Source of the DNA: Leptolyngbya sp. SIO4C1
GTDB taxonomy: Bacteria > Cyanobacteriota > Cyanobacteriia > Phormidesmidales > Phormidesmidaceae
Assembly (NCBI GenBank): GCA_010671975.1
Contig: JAAHIA010000096.1
Span: 1-13,276, forward strand
Reading direction: 5' to 3'
DNA: 13,276 nt
Below the pieces are notes generated by a model. That model saw only the letters and a list, made by a program, of their open reading frames with translations, was not told the origin of the DNA and did not search any database. A program made the translations under genes and the position numbers. The first letter of the stretch is position 1, and every line of letters starts with the position of its first letter. This document shows positions 6,454 through 13,276 of this stretch, in pieces.

Positions 6454-7404
6454 CTAAGCGCGTTTTTTCAGCTGCTTAACGGTGCTCAAATATTGATTCA
6501 AAAAGGGCAGACCGCCGATGGCCGGCAGAAAATAGCGAGAGGTACAGAGCAGCCCCAGCGCTGCGCCGGTTGCCGCACCGAAGTAGGGAGCATACAGCGC
6601 CACCAGTGCGGCATCGCGGGTGCCGACGCCGGCGAAGGTAAGGGGCAAAAGCCCGGCCAAGATAGCCAGCGGCGAGAGGGCAAAGCTAATCAGCGGCGGT
6701 GCCCAGGCATTGAGCGCCAAGATAAATAGCCAAATCTGCAGCAGGTGCAGAAACCATACAAAGATAGACATGCCGGCAACGCGCGCCAGCTGAGCCGGGT
6801 CGCCCCAGAAATAGTCGTGCATTTCGCCCCAGGAGGTCTGCAGCGTCTTGAGCTTTTCAGCGACTTTTTTGGGAGCAACGCGCCGGGCAGTGAGAAAGAA
6901 AAACTGAGCGAACAGCTTAGAGCTGAGCAGCAGCAGCCCCAGCGTCAAACCGCCTAGAATGCCGACCGTCATGGTCCAGAAGAAAGCATCTTTCTGCGGA
7001 TAGAGCAGCAGCCCAAAGGCACACCATAGCAGCAGCGACAGCATGTCGCAGGCTTTCTCAAACACCACAATTGAGAGCGAGAGCGAGCCGCTGAGGTGCC
7101 CGCGATCGCGCATGAAGTAGGCCTTGGCAATGTCGCCCATCTTTGAGGGCAGCACCATGTTTAAAACGCTGGCCGCCAGGATTAGCTTATTGGCTTCCCA
7201 CAGACTGAGCTTGGCCCGCGCCGGCATCAGCTGCTTCAGCCGCCAGCCGGTAAAAAACGTGATGGGCACCACCATGCCTAGGCTAATCACCATCCAAGCC
7301 GGATTGCAGCTGCGAAAGACTTCAATCAGTCGAGGAAAGTCAATCTTGGTGTAGAGAATGACCAGAATGATCAGACTGACTAGGATTGAAATCAGTCGCT
7401 TCAT
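6454..7404 (-). CDS. LPG-synthase-TM / UPF0104-family membrane protein
   Basis: A 316-residue polytopic membrane protein of the lysylphosphatidylglycerol-synthase transmembrane (UPF0104, flippase-like) family. Family hallmarks are visible: NMVLPSKMGDIAKAYFMRD (82-100), FEKACDMLSLLL (115-126) and LPLTFAGVGTRDAAL (253-267). Hydrophobic segments lie near 4-18, 36-52, 72-86, 121-135, 142-162, 210-231 and 240-257, with more after 265. The soluble catalytic domain of MprF is absent. Stand-alone members are often found beside glycosyltransferases and are thought to act in lipid or lipid-linked sugar handling; the exact role here is unknown. The ATG overlaps the upstream stop codon by 4 bp (ATGA), with GGAG 8 nt upstream, so translational coupling is likely. 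It is the last gene of the four-gene cluster. Confidence 0.88.
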   Translation of the reverse strand: MKRLISILVSLIILVILYTKIDFPRLIEVFRSCNPAWMVISLGMVVPITFFTGWRLKQLMPARAKLSLWEANKLILAASVLNMVLPSKMGDIAKAYFMRDRGHLSGSLSLSIVVFEKACDMLSLLLWCAFGLLLYPQKDAFFWTMTVGILGGLTLGLLLLSSKLFAQFFFLTARRVAPKKVAEKLKTLQTSWGEMHDYFWGDPAQLARVAGMSIFVWFLHLLQIWLFILALNAWAPPLISFALSPLAILAGLLPLTFAGVGTRDAALVALYAPYFGAATGAALGLLCTSRYFLPAIGGLPFLNQYLSTVKQLKKRA

Positions 7405-8999
7405 AGCTGACGCTCCAGGATGAGAGGTTGACCGGGCTTGAGCTGCCGCACCTGCGGGGTGAGATCTTGCCAGGGCTGCAGCTGAGCCGGTTGAAAGGTG
7501 CGGCTCATCACCACGTAGATGGAAGTTTGGTCGCCGCCGAGCCCTGCGGTCATGACGCTATCCCAGCTATCAGCGCTCAGCTGATCGCGGATGTGCCAGG
7601 CGTGGTTTTGCCAGCGCAGCTGTCGCTGAAACCGAAACGGGGCCTCAGTTTTGCCAGTAATCAGCAGCTTTTGCAGCAGCTTGCGAATCAGGTTGGGGAA
7701 AAAGCGTCCAACTGAGAGCATGACCACCCGCAAAATCATCAGGTTCAAGGGCGTCATTTGCTTTTGCTTGGCCCAGCCGAGGCTGCCCTCAATCGTGATC
7801 AGGTCGTCCTGCACGTCGTACTGGTAGGGGCCAACCAGGTGGCCAACCGCGTTTTTCAGCTTGCCGCCCTCGCGCACCTGCAGCGAAAACTGGGTATCAG
7901 ACATGATCAGGCGACCGTCGCGGAAGATCTTAAACGCGCCGCCTTTATTTAGCGCCAGATAGAGCTTGGTGTCTTCTCGCTGGTCAACCAGCAGCCGCGC
8001 CTCGGGCAGCCAAACCCGACCCAGCTGGGCTGGCTTAGTGGGCGGACGGTCTTCAACGAAGTCTTTCCAGGCCAGCAGATAGTTCCAGGTGTGGTGGCCG
8101 ACAATGTGGTCGTCAGCGTAGCAGGCCCCAAGCCCCTGAGCGAGCCCTTGCAAAAAGCGATCGTTAAGGCTCAACGCCTCGGGCAGCCAGCGGCCCACGA
8201 GCTCAAAGCCGTGGGGAAAATAGTTGTAGGTATTGCGGCTGGTATATTCGCCGCCGTAGGAGCCGTCGGGATGAACAAAGTGCGAGGCCAGAATCACGCC
8301 CTTGGCGATCGCAGCTTTGAGCACGCTGCTCTGATTCAGCTCATAGACGCGCGCTAGGCAAGAAATCGTCAGCGTGTGATAGCCAGGGTCGCAGCCTTCA
8401 TATTCTTGAAACCAGCCTTCTGGATTTTGCCAAGCGAGCACCTGCTCTAGCCGCTGCGCGATCGCAGTCTGCCATTTGTCAGTATTCAGCAATCGCGAGG
8501 CCAGCTCTAAACAGAGCACAATCAGCGCCTGATGGTTGGTCAGCCGACCGCTCTCCTGGTGATGGGCCAGCCAGTCGGCCCGGGTTTCAAAGAACTTCAA
8601 TGCCGTATCGCTGTTGAGCTTCAGCAGCCGATAGCTCTCTAAACAGGCCAGCAGTGAAAACGCCGCTGCCCCACCGGCCCGCTCAAACGGAAAGTAGTCG
8701 TCGCAGGAGCCGTCTGGATGCGCACTTTTGGCTGCATAGAGAATGCCGGCCTCAACCCAGGCTTTAACTGCCGGCTGCTGGTAGTAGGGGTTCTCTGGCA
8801 GCGGCATATCGTAGACCAGCGCCAAGGGCCAGACAAACTCCTGCGACATACCGCTCGGGAAATCAATAATCTTGTACTGCCAAAAGTTGCGATCAAAGCA
8901 GCCGTAGGTGGGGCTGTGCGGGTTGCGATCTTGCAGCGTGAGGATTTTGGGAATTTGATCTAAGGCAGCTTTGGCAAATCGGTCTTTCATCTGTCTCAC
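7401..8999 (-). CDS. Putative alpha-toroid glycan-active protein (heparinase II/III-like)
   Basis: A 532-residue protein with two apparent parts: a helical region rich in repeated hydrophobic helices (about 10-320) and a beta-rich C-terminal part (about 330-530). The helical part has two HPDGS motifs (94-98, followed by DDYFPFERAGG, and 243-247, followed by GGEYTSRNTYNYFPHG), EYEGCDPGYHTLTISCLA (199-216) and GHHTWNYLLAWKDF (301-314). This layout, and the DPGY.TL segment, recall heparinase II/III-type lyases and related (alpha/alpha)-toroid enzymes. That assignment rests on pattern memory, not alignment. No signal peptide is seen, so it probably acts in the cytoplasm, unusual for a secreted-polysaccharide lyase. 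The GTG start overlaps the upstream TGA (GTGA) and has AAGGAG 5 nt before it (9005-9010); the ATG three codons on is worse spaced. A catalytic activity, lyase or other, is inferred. Confidence 0.6.
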   Translation of the reverse strand: MRQMKDRFAKAALDQIPKILTLQDRNPHSPTYGCFDRNFWQYKIIDFPSGMSQEFVWPLALVYDMPLPENPYYQQPAVKAWVEAGILYAAKSAHPDGSCDDYFPFERAGGAAAFSLLACLESYRLLKLNSDTALKFFETRADWLAHHQESGRLTNHQALIVLCLELASRLLNTDKWQTAIAQRLEQVLAWQNPEGWFQEYEGCDPGYHTLTISCLARVYELNQSSVLKAAIAKGVILASHFVHPDGSYGGEYTSRNTYNYFPHGFELVGRWLPEALSLNDRFLQGLAQGLGACYADDHIVGHHTWNYLLAWKDFVEDRPPTKPAQLGRVWLPEARLLVDQREDTKLYLALNKGGAFKIFRDGRLIMSDTQFSLQVREGGKLKNAVGHLVGPYQYDVQDDLITIEGSLGWAKQKQMTPLNLMILRVVMLSVGRFFPNLIRKLLQKLLITGKTEAPFRFQRQLRWQNHAWHIRDQLSADSWDSVMTAGLGGDQTSIYVVMSRTFQPAQLQPWQDLTPQVRQLKPGQPLILERQL

Positions 9000-9979
9000 A
9001 GCAACTCCTTCTTCCGCTGCTTGCGCAGGTGCGAGTCAATCTCAGCCCGCCGCAGCCGCAGCTGAATGTCTTCTAATAGCTTGCGATTGACTGACATCAG
9101 ATCGGCGACCAGGCCGATCACCCAGAGCTGAAAGCCAATCAGGATCAAAATAGCCGACAGGATCAGGCTCGGTACGTGCGATCGCCCGGTCTGCTCAAAC
9201 CAAAACAGATAGAGCCACAGCCAGCGAATCCCCAGCAGCAGGCCCAGCGCCAGCGGCACCGCCCCAATGATGGTGAAAAATGACAGCGGTCGATAGGTAA
9301 TAAAAATGCGCAGGATCGTGAACAGCGATCGCTGCACGTAGGACGTGATGCTTTTAACCAGCCGAGAAGGCCGCAGATAGCCGTTCGTGCGAATCGGGAC
9401 TGAGGCAACCGCCATGCCTTTGCGCCCGGCCTGAATGATGGTCTCTAGCGTGTAGGTATATTCATTAAAGACGTTGAGCTGCATCGCCGCGTTGCGGCTA
9501 AAGGCGCGAAAGCCGCTAGGGGCGTCGGCTACCGTGGTGCTGCTGGCGACGCGCACGGCCCAGCTGCCCAGCCTTTGCAGCAGCTTTTTCACAGGTGAGA
9601 AATGCTTGATTTCAAAAATGGGGCGTGCCCCAATCACCATCTCGGCCTCGCCCCTGAGAATCGGCTGAATTAGCTTAGGAATGTCGGCCGCGCAATATTG
9701 ATTGTCAGCGTCAGTATTGACGATGATATCGGCCCCTGCTTTGAGACAGGCCTCTAGCCCCGCCATGAAGCCTCGGGCCAACCCTTGGTTGTGATCGAAG
9801 CTCACGATGTGATCGACGCCCCAGTCTTTGGCCACCTCGACCGTGCGATCAAGGCTGCCGTCATTGATGATTAGCCATTCCACCTGATCGATGCCAGGAA
9901 TTTTGCGAGGCAGTTCAGCCAGCGTCACGCCCAGGGTTGCCTCTTCGTTGTAGCAGGGGATCTGAATAATCAGTTTCAT
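8996..9979 (-). CDS. Family 2 glycosyltransferase, polyprenyl-phosphate type
   Basis: A 327-residue GT2 (GT-A fold) enzyme of the dolichol-phosphate-mannose-synthase/GtrB-like group, which transfers a sugar from a nucleotide donor to a lipid phosphate carrier at the cytoplasmic face. Visible are the N-terminal IPCYNEEATL (7-16), the nucleotide-site INDGSLDRT (38-46), HNQGLARGFMAGLEA (63-77), the metal-binding D-x-D as NTDADNQY (Asp90, Asp92) and the acceptor-site DAPSGFRAFSR (152-162). Two C-terminal membrane segments (about 231-258 and 270-292) anchor it, and a basic tail ends QRKKELL. It follows the GT-C gene by 57 nt, a gap that holds three 11-bp repeats, and its stop overlaps the next start. 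The sugar and the carrier cannot be read from the sequence. Confidence 0.93.
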   Translation of the reverse strand: MKLIIQIPCYNEEATLGVTLAELPRKIPGIDQVEWLIINDGSLDRTVEVAKDWGVDHIVSFDHNQGLARGFMAGLEACLKAGADIIVNTDADNQYCAADIPKLIQPILRGEAEMVIGARPIFEIKHFSPVKKLLQRLGSWAVRVASSTTVADAPSGFRAFSRNAAMQLNVFNEYTYTLETIIQAGRKGMAVASVPIRTNGYLRPSRLVKSITSYVQRSLFTILRIFITYRPLSFFTIIGAVPLALGLLLGIRWLWLYLFWFEQTGRSHVPSLILSAILILIGFQLWVIGLVADLMSVNRKLLEDIQLRLRRAEIDSHLRKQRKKELL

Positions 9980-9988
9980 AATGGCGGC

Positions 9989-10021
9989 GTTGACCGACTG
10001 TTAACCGACTGTTGACCGACT
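9989..10021 (+). repeat. Three tandem 11-bp repeats, Pho-box-like
   Basis: Three head-to-tail copies of GTTGACCGACT (9989-9999 and 10011-10021 identical; the middle copy, 10000-10010, reads GTTAACCGACT) fill most of the 57-bp gap between the GT-C and GT2 genes. Read as 8-bp units with 3-bp spacers, the core TTRACC resembles the cyanobacterial Pho box (three TTAACC units at 11-bp period). It lies only 9 nt from the GT2 start codon and reads opposite to that gene, so regulatory function is uncertain; the repeat itself is plain. Confidence 0.9.
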
Positions 10022-10036
10022 TAAGTAAGTATTGTC

Positions 10037-11569
10037 CTACCCAGGCTGCCCTAATTTTGCCGGACGCCGATAGCCTTGTAGGATTTTCTGCCAGCTCTGG
10101 CGCAGCCACCAGCCGCTGCCGCCTACCATCGCTAGCGCGATCGCGCCGCCCACCCAGGTGGGAATCCCAGCCGCCGGTAGAAACCACCACCAGACGGCAA
10201 CAATGCGCAGCAGCTCGGCCTTAGCCATCTCACCCGGTGCGGGCGGATTGCCTGCGCCCGATAAAATCTCCTGTACCGGTGTCGAAAGGGCTGCCTGCAG
10301 CTGCCGGAAGGTGGCACTCCAAACGTTGAATAGCGGTGCCTGGGCCGGATCGCTCCACAGCTCTAAGGTTTGCATCAGCACGTCAGTATCCAAGTCGGCA
10401 ACCTCGGCATAGTAGCGCTGATAGAAGGCCACCAGCGTGGGCGCATTCACTAAAAAGCCTAAGACAATCAGCCCGATCAGCGGCATCCGCCAGCGGCGAC
10501 CGAGCAGCCCAACGGTTGCCATCAGCGCCGGCAAAATGGGCACTAAAAAGCGCGGTCCCCAGTTCCAGCCGTTAAAGGCCCAGCCGCTGTGCAGCAGCCA
10601 AAAGCTAGCGATCAGGCCAAACACCAGCACAAATGCAGGCTTTTGCTTTTGCCACAGCAGCCACAGCCCCACCAGCGCCAGCAGCGTTGGCGGACAGTAC
10701 CAAAACAGGCCGCCGCCCGCCCCCGGACTAACAAGCTGCCCCAGCGCTCGCATAAAAAAGCCCTCTAAGCCAAACTGCGACGCATCCTGGCCAGAAGAGG
10801 TGAATGAGCCAAAGCGCACGTAGTTATAGAGCAGGTACAGGCCCACGCCCACGCCTGAGCCCACGCAGGGCAGCACCACCCGCCACCAGACCTCGCGCCG
10901 GATCAAAAAGTAAAGCGAGATCACCGGCCCCAGTAAAATCCCAGCGGGCTTAGCCACAATGACCAGCGCCGAGAGCAGACTCGTCCCTAGCTGCAGCCGC
11001 CGCGATCGCGACAGCGCTAGACAGAGTGCCAGCGTCATCAAAAAAGACAGCAGCGGCTCAGCAAAGAACTCGCGCGCGTAAACCAGTGCGGTGGTGCCAA
11101 AGGCATAGCCAACGGCTGCCCAGTAGGCCCCGCGACGCTGAGCCCCCAGCTGCAGCGCCAGACGATAGACCAGTACCGTCGTTGCTGCGGTCAGCACAAT
11201 ATTGAGTACCAGCGCACAGGTGGCCGAGGTGTACTGCGTTGGCAGATTGAGCGCATTGCCGATGGTCAGTCCGGCTGCGACAAACGGCACGGCAAAAATT
11301 GGCAGCAGCGGATAGCGAATAGAATAGTACTGCCCATCTGGGCCAAGGATGCCGCCCGAGCCGGCAGGAACCGTGAAATCACCTCGGGTAATCAGCGACT
11401 GCGACATATTCAGCATGTCGTTGCCATCGACACCCCAGATTCCTGGCTTCAAAAAGGCGAGCTGAAAGAGCAAAACGCCTAAAAAAAGCCCCAGCGCTAC
11501 TGCTTTTAGGTTGAAGCTGAGAACGGTATCTGTATGCTCTACAGGAAACTTCCCTGATTTCTGGGTCAT
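10037..11569 (-). CDS. GT-C-like polytopic membrane glycosyltransferase (putative)
   Basis: A 510-residue integral membrane protein with about ten or more hydrophobic segments, the first at about 22-41. The first extracytoplasmic loop has the pattern of GT-C/ArnT/PMT-like enzymes: an acidic site GVDGNDMLNMSQSL (46-59; Asp48 and Asp51 are candidate catalytic residues), then GPDGQYYSIRYPLLPIFAVPF (76-96), comparable to the YSKYP-type segment of that superfamily. FAEPLLSFLMTLALCLALSRS and the later NGWNWGPRFLVPILPAL also fit. Such enzymes use lipid-phosphate-linked sugars, which the adjacent GT2 could supply; that link is inference. No Shine-Dalgarno is evident before the ATG. It heads the glycan cluster after a 174-bp gap and probably has its own promoter. 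Superfamily assignment is likely; substrate and acceptor are unknown. Confidence 0.75.
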   Translation of the reverse strand: MTQKSGKFPVEHTDTVLSFNLKAVALGLFLGVLLFQLAFLKPGIWGVDGNDMLNMSQSLITRGDFTVPAGSGGILGPDGQYYSIRYPLLPIFAVPFVAAGLTIGNALNLPTQYTSATCALVLNIVLTAATTVLVYRLALQLGAQRRGAYWAAVGYAFGTTALVYAREFFAEPLLSFLMTLALCLALSRSRRLQLGTSLLSALVIVAKPAGILLGPVISLYFLIRREVWWRVVLPCVGSGVGVGLYLLYNYVRFGSFTSSGQDASQFGLEGFFMRALGQLVSPGAGGGLFWYCPPTLLALVGLWLLWQKQKPAFVLVFGLIASFWLLHSGWAFNGWNWGPRFLVPILPALMATVGLLGRRWRMPLIGLIVLGFLVNAPTLVAFYQRYYAEVADLDTDVLMQTLELWSDPAQAPLFNVWSATFRQLQAALSTPVQEILSGAGNPPAPGEMAKAELLRIVAVWWWFLPAAGIPTWVGGAIALAMVGGSGWWLRQSWQKILQGYRRPAKLGQPG

Positions 11570-11666
11570 GCTTAGATGGTTCGAGACAGTTCGCTACTTC
11601 TAGAGAACCCACGACGCTAGCTAGGCGCGCAGCTGCTCACCAGCATAGCCGTTGAATCAAGTGCAA

Positions 11667-11685
11667 CTGATGAAGCTCTGATGAA
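11667..11685. repeat. Paired CTGATGAA direct repeats at 11-bp period
   Basis: CTGATGAA occurs at 11667-11674 and again at 11678-11685, spaced by 3 bp, in the 174-bp gap upstream of the GT-C gene (TTCATCAG on that gene's strand). Two 8-bp units one helical turn apart are typical of OmpR/PhoB-family operator sites. A weak -10-like TATGCT (minus strand, 11642-11647) lies about 20 nt downstream. No further clear signal was found in the gap. Confidence 0.55.
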
Positions 11686-11743
11686 CTCCTACAGGTCGAG
11701 CATTGGATTTCAGTAAGATCTGTTGTGAAGCGACGATTGAAGG

Positions 11744-12514
11744 CTAGTCTCGCCAGAGGGCAATACCGCCCAGCAGCCCCAGCACGTTCGGCACAATTTC
11801 GACATTGGCCGGCAGCGTAAAGGTAATTTGCTTGGTTTCGCCGCCGCCAATGTAGAGTCGGTCGTAGTTGAATAAATGCTCTAGTGAGGCAATCGCTTTT
11901 TTCAGCCGCCGATTCCACTTCTTCGTGCCGTCCGCTTCTAGGGCCGCGCGGCCCAGCAGTTCCTCATAGGTCTTTTTCTGACGAAAGCGGTGGTGGGCCA
12001 TTTCTAAATTGGGCACCAGCCGACCATCGACAAACAGGGCAGAGCCAAAGCCGGTGCCCAGCGTGATGACTAGCTCAACCCCCTGACCGGAAATTGCGCC
12101 TAGCCCTTGTATATCGGCATCGTTAGCCACGCGCACCGGACGCTCAAGCTGCTCGGATAGCTGCGCGGCTAGATCAAACCGCTGCCAGCTGTCGTGCAAG
12201 TTTACTGCGGTATAGATCACACCGCGTCGGACAACGCCGGGAAACCCAACCGACACGCGATCAAAGGTCGATTGCTGGGCCGCCAGCGTCGCGATCGCAC
12301 TAATGACTGCCTCGGGCGTCGCGGGCGAAGGTGTCTTTTGCCGAGCGCGCTCACTCAAAGGATTGCCCCGCTCATCGAGCAGCATGACTTTAACGCCGCT
12401 GCCGCCAATATCAACTGCTAAAGTCGTCAGCTCAGATTTGTGAGATGCCGTCTCTGTCTGTGCTTGACTCACGGTCCCATTAGCTGGAGCGGCGGCCGAA
12501 GTAACCTCTGTCAT
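11744..12514 (-). CDS. Polyphosphate glucokinase-like ROK-family kinase
   Basis: A 256-residue sugar kinase of the polyphosphate glucokinase branch of the ROK family, which phosphorylates glucose to glucose-6-phosphate in the cytoplasm. Motifs are the phosphate-binding VDIGGSGVK (34-42), SVGFPGVVRRGVIYTAVNL (88-106), the catalytic-Asp segment ANDADIQG (Asp132), TLGTGFGSALFVDG (151-164), PNLEMAHHRFR (168-178) and FNYDRLYIGGGETK (215-228). The zinc-binding cysteines of ROK repressors are absent, and there is no DNA-binding domain. Cyanobacterial relatives have been shown to use polyphosphate; that is known of the family, not seen here. About 28 poorly conserved residues precede the core, so a later start is possible, but no in-frame ATG is close. 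It follows the creatininase-family gene by 26 nt, suggesting an operon. Confidence 0.88.
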   Translation of the reverse strand: MTEVTSAAAPANGTVSQAQTETASHKSELTTLAVDIGGSGVKVMLLDERGNPLSERARQKTPSPATPEAVISAIATLAAQQSTFDRVSVGFPGVVRRGVIYTAVNLHDSWQRFDLAAQLSEQLERPVRVANDADIQGLGAISGQGVELVITLGTGFGSALFVDGRLVPNLEMAHHRFRQKKTYEELLGRAALEADGTKKWNRRLKKAIASLEHLFNYDRLYIGGGETKQITFTLPANVEIVPNVLGLLGGIALWRD

Positions 12515-12540
12515 AGCCCAAATATGCCCTTAGAATTCTT

Positions 12541-13276
12541 CTATTCAGCATCGCGTTTCCAACGCTGCGGCGGCTGAAATTGATAAATATCTTTCAAAAC
12601 CGCCACCCAGCCGTCAACAACCGAAGCCATAATCCGATCGCCTTTCTCCGAGCTGGCTACGGTGGCATCGCCTAAAACACCGCTCTGACTTAGATCGCGC
12701 GTGGTCCAGCTAAAGGGCAGCGCGCCTTCCATACTCAGCAGGCTATCCTGCGGCAGCCCGGCCGGATATTCTTTAACCGCCTTATCCATCTGCACCTGCT
12801 CTGGCAAAATCGAGAGCATGACGCTGGTTTCTGCATCGCCCGCATGGATGCCGTAGGCCTTTTCCTGATCGCTAAGGAGCTGCCCTGCCGCATGGGGCGC
12901 GTGCCAAACAAACAGAGGAAAGACCGTCAGATCGTCATAGCGCTGATGCAGGTCGCGCGCCACAATCTCGACTATCTGCGGCTGCCCACCGTGCGAGTTG
13001 AGCAGCACCAGCTTACGGAACCCAGCGCGATAGACGCTCTCAGCGACCTCAGTGAGCAAGGAGATGAGCGTTGCTGCAGACAGCGTGATTGTGCCTGGAA
13101 AATGCCAGTGTTCGTTCGATTTGCCATAGTATAGCGGCGGTAGACAGTAGGCAGGAATCTCAGCTGGCAGCAGCTGCAGCGCCCGACCCACAACGGCAGT
13201 ACCGATGGCGCTATCCACCACCAGCGGCAAGTGCGGTCCGTGCTGTTCGATTGCCCCAACGGGCTGAATAATCACT
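12541..13276 (-). CDS. Creatininase-family metal-dependent amidohydrolase, N-terminus cut by window edge
   Basis: 245 codons of a creatininase-family (creatinine amidohydrolase-like) protein. Residues are numbered from the GTG at 13275, which is probably an internal valine: family members usually carry 20-35 residues before the first motif, so the true start lies outside the window. Metal-site motifs are GAIEQHGPHLPLVVDS (Glu10, His12, Asp21), LLNSHGGQ (His95) and IHAGDAETSVML (His144, Glu149), all as expected for an active dinuclear metal enzyme. Creatinine is an unlikely substrate in a cyanobacterium; relatives include amide-bond hydrolases in cofactor biosynthesis and sugar catabolism, so the substrate is open. 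It lies 26 nt upstream of the glucokinase-like gene on the same strand. Confidence 0.9.
   Translation of the reverse strand, partial: VIIQPVGAIEQHGPHLPLVVDSAIGTAVVGRALQLLPAEIPAYCLPPLYYGKSNEHWHFPGTITLSAATLISLLTEVAESVYRAGFRKLVLLNSHGGQPQIVEIVARDLHQRYDDLTVFPLFVWHAPHAAGQLLSDQEKAYGIHAGDAETSVMLSILPEQVQMDKAVKEYPAGLPQDSLLSMEGALPFSWTTRDLSQSGVLGDATVASSEKGDRIMASVVDGWVAVLKDIYQFQPPQRWKRDAE

Noticed and set aside
8091..8357. Plus-strand ORF of 88 codons opposite the toroid-protein gene
   Set aside because: Antisense shadow of a long gene with clear domain features and coupled start and stop codons; no ribosome binding site or homologous motif.
11637..11918. 93-codon minus-strand ORF overlapping the end of the glucokinase-like gene
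   Set aside because: Mostly an out-of-frame shadow of the glucokinase-like gene, with Arg/Cys-rich composition typical of such shadows.
13273..13275. GTG as the start codon of the creatininase-family gene
   Set aside because: It would begin almost directly at the first metal-binding motif; homologues have 20-35 more residues, so it is an internal valine of a gene cut by the window edge.

Overview
The window looks like chromosomal DNA from a cyanobacterium. The palindrome GCGATCGC (HIP1, the highly iterated cyanobacterial octamer) occurs 13 times by eye in 13.3 kb. The gene families also fit: a pentapeptide-repeat protein, a Uma2-type remnant, a polyphosphate-glucokinase-like ROK protein and a GAF/PAS histidine kinase. 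No RNA gene, CRISPR array, intact transposase or phage gene was seen.

Left part (1-3523): the window opens with a 30-bp perfect inverted repeat (2-74) and about 570 bp without a convincing gene. Then come, on the + strand, a soluble GAF-PAS-HisKA-HATPase sensor kinase (676-2268) and, 34 nt downstream, a YihY/BrkB-family membrane protein (2303-3232). The latter overlaps tail to tail with a small minus-strand hypothetical gene (3197-3523).

Middle (3524-6423): a 540-residue minus-strand protein of unknown function has an N-terminal helix-turn-helix and a long helical remainder (3566-5188); the 108-residue gene may be cotranscribed with it. A 351-bp AT-rich divergent intergenic region separates it from a pentapeptide-repeat gene (5540-6169), with a good sigma70-type promoter facing that gene and an HLR1-like site next to the unknown gene. 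A collapsed Uma2-family gene follows (6180-6423): its N-terminus and C-terminus survive in different frames and the nuclease core is deleted.

Right part (6454-13276), all minus strand: a creatininase-family gene cut by the window edge and a polyphosphate-glucokinase-like gene come first. After a 174-bp gap there is a compact four-gene cluster: a GT-C-like polytopic membrane protein, a GT2 polyprenyl-phosphate-type glycosyltransferase, a two-domain alpha-toroid plus beta-rich protein resembling heparinase II/III-type enzymes, and an LPG-synthase-TM/UPF0104 membrane protein. The last three genes are linked by 4-bp stop/start overlaps. I infer a membrane-linked glycan or glycolipid pathway: GT2 charges a lipid carrier, the GT-C protein uses it, the UPF0104 protein acts in lipid handling or transfer, and the toroid protein modifies a glycan. 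This cluster and the HTH-containing unknown are the best candidates for something undescribed. Two 11-bp-period direct repeat arrays precede genes of the cluster, one resembling a Pho box.
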